DNA of 64,000 bases from Oxobacter pfennigii. Lineage in GTDB: Bacteria > Bacillota > Clostridia > Clostridiales > Oxobacteraceae. The stretch spans positions 186,001 through 250,000 of the forward strand of contig NZ_LKET01000032.1 in assembly GCF_001317355.1 (NCBI RefSeq). The letters run 5' to 3'. Under the pieces are notes generated by a model. The model made no database searches, was not told the DNA's origin, and worked only from the letters and a program-made list of their open reading frames with translations. The position numbers were made by a program, and so were the translations under genes. Below, one piece after another: positions 34,431 through 43,586 of this stretch (its first letter is position 1; each line of letters begins with the position of its first letter).

Positions 34431-34795
34431 ATGCTAACAATGGAGCAAGTATACCATATCAGATATATGAAGAAATTTGAAGGGAAAAGTTTAAGAAAGA
34501 TTGCTGATATCATAGGACATGATTTTGAAACAGTAAAGAAGTATGTTGAGAAAGATAATTTTAATATATAAGTCCGATCTAAACAGGTTAGATCAGGAAA
34601 GCTCTCTCCATATAGAGACTTAGTAATCAAATGGCTCACCGACGATGAGAAGGCACCCATAAGCAGCGTCATACTGCCAAACGGGTATATGACAGGCTGT
34701 GCGAGATTTACAAAGATGAATTTAATGCTTCTGAAAGATCAGTAAGAAGCTTTGTAGTAAAACTTAGGAAGGAACTTAAGATTGAGACTTTTTTA
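34431..34795 (+). pseudogene. istA: Remnant of an IS21-family transposase gene (istA, 5' part)
   Basis: Begins MLTMEQVYHIRYMKKFEGKS, continues with a helix-turn-helix (LRKIADIIGHDFETVKKY), then a stop codon, the same frame onward to WLTDDEKAP, and after a frameshift RHTAKRVYDRLCEIY and ASERSVRSFVVKLRKEL. This order is that of IstA residues about 1-115. The catalytic DDE part and istB are gone. Confidence 0.85.
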
Positions 34796-34989
34796 AAGTT
34801 TTTACTTCCTCATATATATAAGATATACTGCTTCTCAATTATAACCTTCAATAATCACGGCAGATCCTGACATTATTTCTTATAATCAGAGCTAAAATTT
34901 AATAAAACTTATAAAAGAGTATTGTAACTTAAAATTAAGTTCCATAAATGGTGATACAGCAGCTATATATATATCGGTCCGGCCTGTAT

Positions 34990-35040
34990 GAGTGTTGACA
35001 TTTTCCGCCTATCTCTGATTTTTCTGATTTAGTTACACTC
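34990..35040. repeat. Inverted repeat, possible IS end
   Basis: GAGTGT (34990-34995) and ACACTC (35035-35040) flank a 39-base AT-rich spacer; a TTGACA box follows the left arm. It lies about 200 bases from the istA remnant and may be a leftover element end. Weak evidence. Confidence 0.3.
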
Positions 35041-35049
35041 TCATGAAGC

Positions 35050-35562
35050 TTATTCATCTGCGATAAACGGCTTGAAATTTATTGCTTTTAATGCTTTGAT
35101 AAGACCCCCACGATATTTTCTTTGATTACCATATCCCGGATGCGAAGGAAAGAAAATACTTTCTTCATCACGGAATATACTCATAATATTAGAGCTTCTT
35201 ATTTCTGGTTCTATGAATGTCTTTTTACAAACAATTATAAGTTTGGGTTTTTCTTTGTTTAAGACATCTACTAACCGATACATGTTTTTATGGATACAAG
35301 CTATTCTTTCTGCATTACCTAACCCGTTTACAGGATTCTCACATATGTCATATAACCAGCAGTTCCATTTTTTAAAGTTACCTAGGGAAAATATATCTCG
35401 AGTGAAATATTCATCAAAAGCTTTTTTCGTCTCCCTGTAAAGTGACGAATCCTCTTGATAAAAGAAGGTACCTCCGTGTGGTCATGATTCTCCGATGAAC
35501 AGAATCTCAACCTTATCAGGCTTGTAATATTTCCTCAAGTTTTCGAAAGTGTCATTTGACAT
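35050..35562 (-). pseudogene. Uracil-DNA-glycosylase-like protein interrupted by one in-frame UGA
   Basis: From ATG 35562 (AGAGGTGA upstream) the frame encodes 170 residues with a single TGA at codon 27 (35482-35484). Before it: VEILFIGES; after it: PHGGTFFYQEDSSLYRETKK, together the GES-x-P-x-GGTFFY start of an uncharacterised UDG-superfamily group. The rest, to FPSHPGYGNQRKYRGG and the end, is intact. The TGA may come from a CGA by transition; a selenocysteine reading is less likely because this position is not Cys in the motif as I know it. Confidence 0.7.
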
Positions 35563-35715
35563 TATATTCACCTCTATTATCATAAATCCGCATGAGTGCT
35601 TGTCCCGTATCATGTCCATCCCAGTAAAGGAAAACCGTGCCGTGTCGCTTTATATTCAAGAATTGATAAAAGAAAAAAGTGAGTATTTGAATTCTAGGGA
35701 TTAAATGCTGAAAGT

Positions 35716-35762
35716 AAAATAGGGTACTATCCTTTAAATTACCAAAAGATAATACCCATACT
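35716..35762 (-). terminator. Terminator after ppdK
   Basis: Minus-strand hairpin GGGTATTATC / GATAGTACCC with a U-rich tail. Confidence 0.65.
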
Positions 35763-35827
35763 TTATTTTGCAATTATACTTCCTAAGCCTTGATATAAGC
35801 TTTAGAAAGCTATGCTTAAACTATTTA

Positions 35828-38467
35828 TTATTTAGTTGTCCTCGGATTATTAACCTGAGCCTGTGCTGCAGCCAATCTTGCTATAGGTACTCTAAAAGGT
35901 GAGCAGGATACGTAGTTTAATCCTACATCGTGACAGAATGCAACGGATGATGGATCTCCACCGTGTTCACCGCAAATACCTAATTTTATATCCGGCCTTG
36001 TGGATTTTCCAAGATCAACGGACATTTTAACCAGCTTACCTACACCGGTTTGATCAAGCTTTGCAAATGGGTCTGATTCAAATATCTTCTTTTCATAGTA
36101 GTGATCTAAGAATTTTCCGGCATCATCTCTTGAGAAGCCGAAGGTCATCTGGGTTAGGTCGTTTGTTCCGAAGGAGAAGAACTCAGCCTCTTTTGCGATT
36201 TCATCAGCCGTCAATGCAGCTCTTGGAACTTCTATCATTGTGCCTACCATGTATTTAAGGTCAATACCTGATGCTTTGATTATTTCATCGGCAGTTTTAA
36301 CAACGATATCCTTTACATATTTTAATTCTTTGATTTCGCCTACCAAAGGTATCATTATTTCAGGAACCAGATCAATTCCGCTGTTTTTCTTTACATGAAT
36401 TGCAGCCTCAATAATTGCTCTGGTCTGCATTTCTGCGATTTCTGGATAAGATACCGTAAGGCGGCAACCTCTGTGACCCATCATCGGATTGAATTCATGG
36501 AGACCGTCAATGGTGGCTTTCAGTTCTTCAAAGGTTATGCCCATTTCCTTTGATAGTTCCCTTATATCGTTTTCTTCCTGGGGAAGGAATTCATGGAGAG
36601 GCGGATCTAGAAATCTTATGGTTACCGGCCTTTCTCCCATGGCTTCATATATTCCTATGAAGTCTTCCCTCTGCATTGGAAGCAGTTTATCCAAAGCTTT
36701 TCTTCTCTGCTCTTCTGTTTTTGAAACTATCATTTCCCTCACCGCAGGTATTCTGTCTTCTGCAAAAAACATATGCTCAGTTCTGCAAAGGCCTATACCT
36801 TCTGCTCCGAATTCCACGGCAACAGCTGCATCATGAGGAGTATCTGCATTTGTTCTTACCTTTAGAGCTCTTATTTCATCAGCCCAAGCCATAAAGGTTG
36901 CAAAATATCCTGTTATTTCCGGTTTTACAGTTTTTATGGCGTATCCATAAACATTGCCTGTTGAGCCGTCAAGGGATATATATTCCCCTTCCTTGAATGT
37001 TTTACCGTCAGCTGTCATGGTTTTTTCTTCTTCATTTATGGTAACGTCACCGCAGCCGGCTACGCAGCATTTTCCCATGCCCCTTGCAACAACTGCCGCA
37101 TGGGAAGTCATACCGCCCCTTGCCGTCAATATACCTTCTGCTGCTACCATACCTTCTATATCCTCAGGTGATGTTTCCATTCTCACCAAAATGACCTTTT
37201 CGCCTGCCTCATGATGCGCCTTTGCTTCATCGGCTGTAAAGTAAATTCTACCTGCCGCTGCTCCCGGGGACGCGGGCAGTCCTTTAGCAATTGGCTTTGA
37301 AGCTTTAATCTCTGAAGCATCGAATGCAGGGTGCAAAAGCTGGTCTAACTGTTTTGGATCAACTTTCAATATAGCTTCCTTTTTGTCTATCAAGCCCTCT
37401 TCAACAAGGTTAACGGCGATTTTCAATGCAGCGGGCGCTGTCCTTTTACCGTTTCTTGTCTGAAGGAAATACAATTTTCCCTGTTCAACTGTGAACTCCA
37501 TGTCCTGCATGTCTTTATAATGGTTTTCAAGAATATTTGCAATTCTCATGAATTCATTGTAAGCTTGGGGCAAGTCTTCCTTCATCTTGTCTATAGGCTG
37601 GGGAGTCCTTATGCCGGCGACAACGTCCTCTCCCTGGGCGTTGACTAAATATTCACCGAATATCATCTTATCTCCCGTTGCAGGGTTTCTTGTAAAGGCA
37701 ACACCGGTACCCGAGGTATCACCCATGTTTCCAAATACCATCTGCTGTACATTTACTGCCGTACCCCAATCACCGGGTATGTCATTAAGCCTCCTGTATA
37801 CTATTGCCCTTGGATTATCCCATGAGCGGAACACCGCCTTTACAGCTTCTATTAGCTGTTCTTTTGGCTCCTGGGGGAAATCACTTCCCATCTCTTTTTT
37901 ATATAATTCCTTGTATCTCTTTACTACTTCTTTAAGGTTTTGTGCTGAAAGATCGGTGTCATACTTTGCGCCGTTTTCTTCTTTAACCGCTTCTAAAATG
38001 TGCTCGAATTTCTGTTTGTCAACTTCCATGACAACATCGCTGAACATCTGTATAAAACGCCTGTAGCTGTCGTATGCAAACCTTTCGTTTTGCGTGAGGC
38101 TAGAAAGCCCTTCAACTGTGTTGTCATTGAGACCTAAATTTAATATGGTATCCATCATACCGGGCATGGATGCTCTTGCACCGGAACGAACCGAGACAAG
38201 GAGCGGGTTTTTAACATCCCCAAATTTCTTGTTGGTAATTTTCTCCAGCCTCGCTAAATGCTCATCTATTTGAGTAAGTATGTCCTGTCCGATTACTTTA
38301 CCGTCCTCGTAATATCTGGTGCAAGCTTCTGTTGTTACAGTAAATCCTTGTGGCACTGGAAGACCAATGATTGTCATTTCCGCAAGGTTTGCACCCTTGC
38401 CGCCCAAAAGATTCTTCATCTTTGCATTACCTTCGCTAAAAAGGTAAACGTATTTTGTACTTGCCAT
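35828..38467 (-). CDS. ppdK: Pyruvate, phosphate dikinase PpdK
   Basis: 879 aa, full length; interconverts pyruvate, ATP and phosphate with phosphoenolpyruvate, AMP and pyrophosphate. N-terminal ATP-grasp domain starts YLFSEGNAKMKNLLGGKGANLAEM; swivelling domain has the phospho-histidine motif GGMTSHAAVVARGMGK near 455; C-terminal PEP/pyruvate TIM barrel has GLCRTEHMFF, MGHRGCRL and GICGEHGGDP. Preceded by the ccpN-like regulator, which also carries CBS domains. Ribosome-binding site GGGGG before ATG 38467. Confidence 0.97.
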   Translation of the reverse strand: MASTKYVYLFSEGNAKMKNLLGGKGANLAEMTIIGLPVPQGFTVTTEACTRYYEDGKVIGQDILTQIDEHLARLEKITNKKFGDVKNPLLVSVRSGARASMPGMMDTILNLGLNDNTVEGLSSLTQNERFAYDSYRRFIQMFSDVVMEVDKQKFEHILEAVKEENGAKYDTDLSAQNLKEVVKRYKELYKKEMGSDFPQEPKEQLIEAVKAVFRSWDNPRAIVYRRLNDIPGDWGTAVNVQQMVFGNMGDTSGTGVAFTRNPATGDKMIFGEYLVNAQGEDVVAGIRTPQPIDKMKEDLPQAYNEFMRIANILENHYKDMQDMEFTVEQGKLYFLQTRNGKRTAPAALKIAVNLVEEGLIDKKEAILKVDPKQLDQLLHPAFDASEIKASKPIAKGLPASPGAAAGRIYFTADEAKAHHEAGEKVILVRMETSPEDIEGMVAAEGILTARGGMTSHAAVVARGMGKCCVAGCGDVTINEEEKTMTADGKTFKEGEYISLDGSTGNVYGYAIKTVKPEITGYFATFMAWADEIRALKVRTNADTPHDAAVAVEFGAEGIGLCRTEHMFFAEDRIPAVREMIVSKTEEQRRKALDKLLPMQREDFIGIYEAMGERPVTIRFLDPPLHEFLPQEENDIRELSKEMGITFEELKATIDGLHEFNPMMGHRGCRLTVSYPEIAEMQTRAIIEAAIHVKKNSGIDLVPEIMIPLVGEIKELKYVKDIVVKTADEIIKASGIDLKYMVGTMIEVPRAALTADEIAKEAEFFSFGTNDLTQMTFGFSRDDAGKFLDHYYEKKIFESDPFAKLDQTGVGKLVKMSVDLGKSTRPDIKLGICGEHGGDPSSVAFCHDVGLNYVSCSPFRVPIARLAAAQAQVNNPRTTK

Positions 38468-38553
38468 TATGATCTACCCCCCGATTTCATTTAGTCTTTG
38501 AGATTGACATGGTATAAAGAGCGGACAAAAATTATTTAAAGTATACGCTTAAA

Positions 38554-39201
38554 TTATCCCTGACTCTCGCCAAGCTTGACAAGAAGCTGAGTTAAAGTTG
38601 TTTTTGATACTTTTCCAGTAATTTTGTAATGTTCCTTTTGCAATTCATCCTTTACCACTTCAATAACAGGGAGGCTGTCAACCTCGTGCTCAATTATCTT
38701 TCTTGCTGCTTCATAAGCGGTGTCGGTATCCTTTACCGTAACAATATTAGGCATACGTGTCATAATTACGCCAACGGGAACTTTATGGACATCTGAACTT
38801 CCTATGGCAGTTTTTAAAAAATCCTTTCGTGACACAGCACCCACCAAGTACCCACTGGACTCAACAAAAATAGTACCTACATCATTTAAAAACAGCGTTA
38901 CTATTGAATCATATACACTGTAATTTTCTGACACCGTTACCGGTTTGGATTTGATATCCAAAACCTTGATGTTTCTTATGTAATCATGTATTAGGCTGGT
39001 AGTTGGTTTTTGGGAATAAAAATATCCGACTTTCGGCCTTGCATCAAGTATTCCTGACATGGTTAGAATAGCCAGATCCGGGCGAAGTGCTGCCCTTGTA
39101 ATATTGAGTTTGTCTGCTAATTGCTCGCTGGTAATGGGTTGATTTGCTTTTACAAGCTCTATTAATTCTTCTTGCCGTTTTGTAAGCTTAATAGTCCTCA
39201 C
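38554..39201 (-). CDS. ccpN: CcpN-family transcriptional regulator (HTH + two CBS domains)
   Basis: 215 aa. N-terminal winged helix (RQEELIELVKANQPITSEQLADKLNITRAALRPDL), then two CBS domains (about 80-140 and 145-205) that in CcpN sense adenylate nucleotides. In B. subtilis CcpN represses gluconeogenic genes and this gene is yqfL/ccpN's neighbour in the same chromosomal region. Placed 86 bases upstream of ppdK it likely controls PEP supply. GTG start; ribosome-binding site AAGGA is close. Confidence 0.9.
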   Translation of the reverse strand: MRTIKLTKRQEELIELVKANQPITSEQLADKLNITRAALRPDLAILTMSGILDARPKVGYFYSQKPTTSLIHDYIRNIKVLDIKSKPVTVSENYSVYDSIVTLFLNDVGTIFVESSGYLVGAVSRKDFLKTAIGSSDVHKVPVGVIMTRMPNIVTVKDTDTAYEAARKIIEHEVDSLPVIEVVKDELQKEHYKITGKVSKTTLTQLLVKLGESQG

Positions 39202-39426
39202 CTTCCTTATTTAATGAGTCAGACTACTAAAATATGATGCTAATTATAGCTATTAAACACTTTATATTATACAATTGTACATACTTTTAGTAAACTATTT
39301 TTTAATAATACATACATAATTACAAATATTATTTATATTTTATATCATATATGCCTGACTCACATTATATAATAGTCCTTTATACTGAATTTTAAGTATT
39401 TTTTATATATTCTATATTTTCACTGC
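39202..39426. other. AT-rich gap with the presumed ccpN-ppdK promoter
   Basis: About 225 bases, very AT-rich; no ORF or structured RNA recognised. Confidence 0.4.
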
Positions 39427-39466
39427 AAAAAAAATATAAAGCCCCCGTATGGGGAATTTATATTTT
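39427..39466 (-). terminator. Terminator at the end of the floA-recO-DUF4342 gene block
   Basis: Minus-strand hairpin AAAATATAAA...CCCC / GGGG...TTTATATTTT with a run of eight U. Confidence 0.85.
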
Positions 39467-39480
39467 AAAACATATAGCTT

Positions 39481-39930
39481 TTAATTTTCTTCATTGCCGT
39501 TTTTATCGGCAGAGGTATCTTTTATTATATCATCATATACCTCTTCTTTGCCGTCCGGACGCTCTATTACTACCTGGATTTTTGTCACCACAGCAGCTAT
39601 TGCTCCTATTGCCATCAATGCCGGAAGATAAACTATGCCAATAGCACCTCCTACTACTCCTGCATTAACGGGTATATCAAGAAGAAGCTTACTATCTTTC
39701 ATTATCTTAATTCTGGTTACATTACCCTTTTTGATGATATCTTTTATGGACTCCACGAATTCGCTGCCGGTATTGCTTATATTGTCAAAAACATTTTTTT
39801 GATTTTTTTCAAAATAGATTATGGCATCCACAACGTTACCATCACATTTTTCCAACGCTTCCTTAGCTTCTGCATAACTCACCCTGGCTCTTTCTCTTAC
39901 AATATCAATTTTTTCTAAAGTTATTTCCAC
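39481..39930 (-). CDS. DUF4342 protein with UBA/TS-N-like N-terminus
   Basis: 149 aa. Residues 1-45 (VRERARVSYAEAKEALEKCDGNVVDAIIYFE) form a UBA-like three-helix domain of the kind in EF-Ts; residues 70-135 form a DUF4342 domain with a hydrophobic GGAIGIVYLPALMAIGAIAAV stretch. GTG start; 2 bases after recO. Function unknown. Confidence 0.87.
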   Translation of the reverse strand: MEITLEKIDIVRERARVSYAEAKEALEKCDGNVVDAIIYFEKNQKNVFDNISNTGSEFVESIKDIIKKGNVTRIKIMKDSKLLLDIPVNAGVVGGAIGIVYLPALMAIGAIAAVVTKIQVVIERPDGKEEVYDDIIKDTSADKNGNEEN

Positions 39931-39932
39931 CT

Positions 39933-40703
39933 TTATTCAACTCCTTCCAATTCATCCATATTTGTTATTTCATCCAGAAAATCCAAACTCTTAAAATCTT
40001 TATCCAGATGATATTTTATGTAGTTTTTCATTATTTTTTTCATATAATTTTTGATAGAAAGATTAATCTTTAATACCCTGACTTTTTCTATATGATTTTT
40101 TATGAAAAACTTCATTGTGTTTACAGAAGGCAAATCTATTTTTACAGCAAACCTGTCATTTTCGGAACACTTGCTGCACAAAACCCCTCCTAATCTGCTG
40201 CTGAATTTTATAAGGTTCAAAGAACTTCCACATAGGATACAGTTGTCAAACTGAGGCATGTACCCTGATTGGGAAATGGCTTTCAATTCAAAAGCACGCA
40301 CTATAAGCTCCTTATCTAAATTCCCTTCTGTCATCAGGTAAAGTGTCTTTAAGAGTAAAGAAAATAATTCAATATTCTCTTCACCCTCTAAAATGAGTAC
40401 ATCAACCAATTCCATCAGGTATGAACTGTATGTCAGGGTATGCAGATCATTTAAGAGCACCTGGAAAGACGCTTTAATTTCCGTCTGACTGACGGTATAT
40501 AAACTCTTACCCTTGTATAATACAAATTCACAATATGCAAAAGCCTGGGTAGATGACATGAGCTTGGATTTTGCCTTTCTGGCACCATGAGCCACTGCCT
40601 GCACCTTTCCTAGGGAATCTGTAAACAGGGTGATAATTTTATCTGCTTCTCCTAAATAAGTGTGCTTTAAAACTATTCCCCGGGTTTTGATTAAATTCGG
40701 CAT
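39933..40703 (-). CDS. recO: DNA repair protein RecO
   Basis: 256 aa; mediates loading of RecA by displacing SSB with RecR. OB-fold N-terminus (KTRGIVLKHTYLGEADKIITLFT), helical middle, and a zinc site CILCGSS...CSKC near 150-175. ATG 40703 sits after GGGGTGA; an upstream ATG at 40727 lacks a site. Follows yqzL and era as in B. subtilis. Confidence 0.93.
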   Translation of the reverse strand: MPNLIKTRGIVLKHTYLGEADKIITLFTDSLGKVQAVAHGARKAKSKLMSSTQAFAYCEFVLYKGKSLYTVSQTEIKASFQVLLNDLHTLTYSSYLMELVDVLILEGEENIELFSLLLKTLYLMTEGNLDKELIVRAFELKAISQSGYMPQFDNCILCGSSLNLIKFSSRLGGVLCSKCSENDRFAVKIDLPSVNTMKFFIKNHIEKVRVLKINLSIKNYMKKIMKNYIKYHLDKDFKSLDFLDEITNMDELEGVE

Positions 40704-40732
40704 AATTATCACCCCAATATAGGTCATGACCG

Positions 40733-40879
40733 CTAATTTGCGCTTATTATATCTAAAAGGGAATCCTTGTCCTCGTCATAACCCTTTATATCATTGATTT
40801 TTTTCATATCGATATATAAAAGATAGGCATCTATACAACCTGTCTTCTCAAACAATTTCCACGATATTATATCCAGCAT
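40733..40879 (-). CDS. yqzL: YqzL family small protein
   Basis: 48 aa, MLDIISWKLFEKTGCIDAYL followed by LYIDMKKI and an acidic end. The start matches the YqzL family (W-K-F-x-x-TG-x-I-D-A-YL), small proteins always found between era and recO. ATG 40879 has GGGGGAG upstream. Function unknown. Confidence 0.87.
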   Translation of the reverse strand: MLDIISWKLFEKTGCIDAYLLYIDMKKINDIKGYDEDKDSLLDIISAN

Positions 40880-40960
40880 AAAACTCCCCCTTATTTAGCT
40901 TCCTTACTTTATGCTTTCCCGGCGGGTTTTAAATATACGTGAGAATATTTAGCATAATAA

Positions 40961-41851
40961 TTATTTATAGCCAAAACCTTTGAGTGTAAAAGAATCATTT
41001 CTCCAATCCTTTTTAACCTTTACCCAGATTTCAAGGAAGACTTTAATTCCAAGAAGTCTTTCGATATCCAGCCTGGCTTCGGCTCCGATCTTCTTTAGCA
41101 TCTGACCGTTCTTGCCTATTATAATCCCTTTGTGGGAATCCTTTTCGCAATATATTACGGCATTTATGTTCATTATGTTATTTTCCTGCTCCTTCATGCC
41201 TATTATCTCTGTTGCGATACCGTGAGGTACTTCCTGTTCAAGATTATTCAATGCCTTCTCCCTTATTATCTCTGCAACTATAAACCTTTCGGCCTGATCG
41301 GTAACTGTGTCATCCGGGAAATATTTAGGTCCTTCAGGTAGGATTTTCTTTATTACATCAATCAATGTGGCGATATTTTCTCCTGTCAGTGCAGACACAG
41401 GGATGATCTCATGAAACTTGAATTCCCTGCTGTAATTATCAATAGTCATGATAAGCTTATCCTTGTCCGCCTGATCTATTTTATTTATAACCAGCAGCAC
41501 CGGTGTTTTTGTTTTTTTAAATTGTTCCATTATGAATTTATCCCCCGGACCCACTTCCTTATCGGGCGTAGTCATAAATAGTATGGTATCTACTTCATTT
41601 AACGTATCTTCAGCGATCTTTACCATATATTCGCCTAATTTATGTTTGGGTTTATGAATACCTGGGGTATCTATAAAAACCATCTGACAATCATCCCTCG
41701 TCAGAACCGATTGAATGGTATTTCTCGTAGTCTGGGGTTTGTTTGATATGATTGAAAGCTTCTCCCCTATTATGTTGTTCATTATTGTGGATTTTCCTAC
41801 ATTAGGCCTTCCGATTATTGTTACAAATCCTGATTTAAATGTATTTCCCAT
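40961..41851 (-). CDS. era: GTPase Era
   Basis: 296 aa; binds 16S rRNA 3' end during 30S assembly. G1 GRPNVGKST at 13-21, G2 TTRNTIQ, G3 [11 protein letters not shown]4 NKID near 124, and a C-terminal KH domain with [13 protein letters not shown] near 250. Nineteen bases after cdd. Confidence 0.97.
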   Translation of the reverse strand: MGNTFKSGFVTIIGRPNVGKSTIMNNIIGEKLSIISNKPQTTRNTIQSVLTRDDCQMVFIDTPGIHKPKHKLGEYMVKIAEDTLNEVDTILFMTTPDKEVGPGDKFIMEQFKKTKTPVLLVINKIDQADKDKLIMTIDNYSREFKFHEIIPVSALTGENIATLIDVIKKILPEGPKYFPDDTVTDQAERFIVAEIIREKALNNLEQEVPHGIATEIIGMKEQENNIMNINAVIYCEKDSHKGIIIGKNGQMLKKIGAEARLDIERLLGIKVFLEIWVKVKKDWRNDSFTLKGFGYK

Positions 41852-41869
41852 TATGCAAAAATGCCTCCG

Positions 41870-42268
41870 TTATTTCATATCCTCACCGGTAAATGCTCCG
41901 GGGAGCAATTCATTTATTGTATATTCTTTATATTCTCCTTTTCTGTTTGATACATACACTTTCATACCAGCGGAAAATTCAGCAATGACCTGCCTGCATA
42001 TACCGCAGGGATAAGTGAAATTTTCCGAATCGCTGTTTACTGCGATTGCTATGAAATCTTTGGCTCCCTCGGATACCGCTTTGAAAATGGCTGTACGCTC
42101 CGCACAATTGGTAGCACCAAACGATGCATTCTCAACATTGCATCCGGAATATATTGTTCCGCCTTTTGCAAGGACTGCGGCACCCACCCTGAACTTAGAA
42201 TAAGGCGCATATGCTTTCCCTTTTGCAATAATTGCATAATTAATAAGTTCTCTTGCATCAATCATCAT
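41870..42268 (-). CDS. cdd: Cytidine deaminase
   Basis: 132 aa; deaminates cytidine and deoxycytidine. Zinc/catalytic motifs SGCNVENASFGATNCAERTA (with CAE) and PCGICRQVI are both complete. Located between the dgkA/PAP2 gene and era, as in B. subtilis. Confidence 0.96.
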   Translation of the reverse strand: MMIDARELINYAIIAKGKAYAPYSKFRVGAAVLAKGGTIYSGCNVENASFGATNCAERTAIFKAVSEGAKDFIAIAVNSDSENFTYPCGICRQVIAEFSAGMKVYVSNRKGEYKEYTINELLPGAFTGEDMK

Positions 42269-42330
42269 AAACCTGCTCCTCCCAATATATTCCTCGTAAA
42301 TAAATTATACCATTATGCCATGTTATGTAA

Positions 42331-42361
42331 AGAAAAATAAAAGAGGTTTTTCCTCTTTTAT
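42331..42361 (-). terminator. Terminator between dgkA/PAP2 and cdd
   Basis: Minus-strand hairpin AAAAGAGG / CCTCTTTT followed by ATTTTTCTTT. Confidence 0.75.
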
Positions 42362-42398
42362 CAATTATTATTGAAATTTTTCATATGAAAATAAGCCT

Positions 42399-43094
42399 TT
42401 AAAAAAGCTGAAAGAACAACAGGGTGATTAATGTACCCAATAACCCTCCCATGAATGTCTCAGCACCGGAATGAATTTTTGCCTCTATCCTTGTTTGAGC
42501 AACCAACAAAGCCATAAAAAAGCTTAATGTTATCACTAAAGTATCTTTTGTTATAAGGGATATTATTGTAGCAGCCGAGAATGCAATAGCGCTATGGCCG
42601 CTTGGCATGCCGCCTTTAAATGGCGTGCCTTCTCTTTTTAATGCCTTTAAACCGATAACGCCTAAGACGGTCAGCATTAAAATTATAAATGTTATATGAG
42701 GAGGAGACTTGATAACCCTTATTACTACTACATCAGTTATTGGTTTTAATTTATCAAAGAATAAAAGATAGCCTACTAAAACCGCATTCAATGCTGCAAT
42801 TAATACAGCGCCTGCGGCAACATTCTTTGCTATTTTAGCCAAAGGATGATAATAATTTGCATAGAGGTCAATAGCCGTTTCTATGGCAGTATTTATCATT
42901 TCTAGCACAAATACAAAGGTTATGGATAAAAATAATATGAGAAGTTCAATCCTTGATAAGTCGAAGAACAGGCTTAAAACCAGTATGAATATGGCTATGA
43001 AAAAGTGAATCCTCATATTTTTCTGGGTAGAAAGTGTATGAATTATGCCTTGAACAGCATAATTAAAGCTGTCGATAAGTCTTCTTAACTTCAT
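42399..43094 (-). CDS. Fusion of prokaryotic diacylglycerol kinase (DgkA) and PAP2 phosphatase
   Basis: 231 aa. Residues 1-115 form a DgkA/undecaprenol kinase domain with the active-site stretch FVFVLEMINTAIETAIDL and NVAAGAVLI. Residues 125-231 form a PAP2 phosphatase domain with K-R-E-GTPFKGGMPSGHSAIAFSA and RIEAKIHSGAETFMGG. About six to eight membrane segments in total. The kinase probably phosphorylates undecaprenol and the phosphatase may act on undecaprenyl pyrophosphate or a related lipid; the combination on one chain suggests lipid-carrier recycling. Confidence 0.9.
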   Translation of the reverse strand: MKLRRLIDSFNYAVQGIIHTLSTQKNMRIHFFIAIFILVLSLFFDLSRIELLILFLSITFVFVLEMINTAIETAIDLYANYYHPLAKIAKNVAAGAVLIAALNAVLVGYLLFFDKLKPITDVVVIRVIKSPPHITFIILMLTVLGVIGLKALKREGTPFKGGMPSGHSAIAFSAATIISLITKDTLVITLSFFMALLVAQTRIEAKIHSGAETFMGGLLGTLITLLFFQLF

Positions 43095-43109
43095 TATATC
43101 ACCCTTGAA

Positions 43110-43586
43110 CTATCTTGTTATTCCAAGCATACCCAGTATTTCTTCTTCCTTTACCCTCATTATATTTCTCTCTTCTTCAGTCTCATGGTCATAACCCAAC
43201 AAATGCAGCACCCCATGAACTGTTAAAAAAGCTACCTCCCTTTCAAAGGTATGGTTGTATTCTTTCGATTGCTCATATGCCCTCTCAAGGGATATTGCAA
43301 TATCCCCCAATACAAGTTCCCCTGTATCCGGGTCGATATTTTCTTTATTCTCTAAATCAGCAGGGTAATCAATCTGTGGAAAAGACAGCACATCTGTAGC
43401 ACTGTCTATTTTTCTGTATACTCTGTTTATTTCCTTTATCTCTTTATTATCTACAAGTATGACGCTTATCTGGGGGTTTGAATTTACTCCTTCATACTCT
43501 ATTGCCTTTTTCGCCACCTTTTTTATAAGTTTTTCGATTGGCTCAGCTTCAAATTGGCTCTGACGGTTATCTGCCATGAGATTCAA
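43110..43586 (-). CDS. ybeY: rRNA maturation endoribonuclease YbeY
   Basis: 158 aa. Zinc site HGVLHLLGYDHETEEE, complete (three His). A TTG at 43586, eight bases after AGGAGG, is the best start; ATG 43577 is too far from that site and ATG 43619 lies within the upstream gene. Overlaps the end of pgpH. Confidence 0.93.
   Translation of the reverse strand: MNLMADNRQSQFEAEPIEKLIKKVAKKAIEYEGVNSNPQISVILVDNKEIKEINRVYRKIDSATDVLSFPQIDYPADLENKENIDPDTGELVLGDIAISLERAYEQSKEYNHTFEREVAFLTVHGVLHLLGYDHETEEERNIMRVKEEEILGMLGITR

Noticed and set aside
34277-34672. 131-aa minus-strand ORF
   Set aside because: It is the antisense of the istA remnant and has no coding features of its own.
35482-35484. Second selenocysteine codon
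   Set aside because: No convincing SECIS and the motif position is not a cysteine site as far as I know; kept only as an open possibility in the findings.
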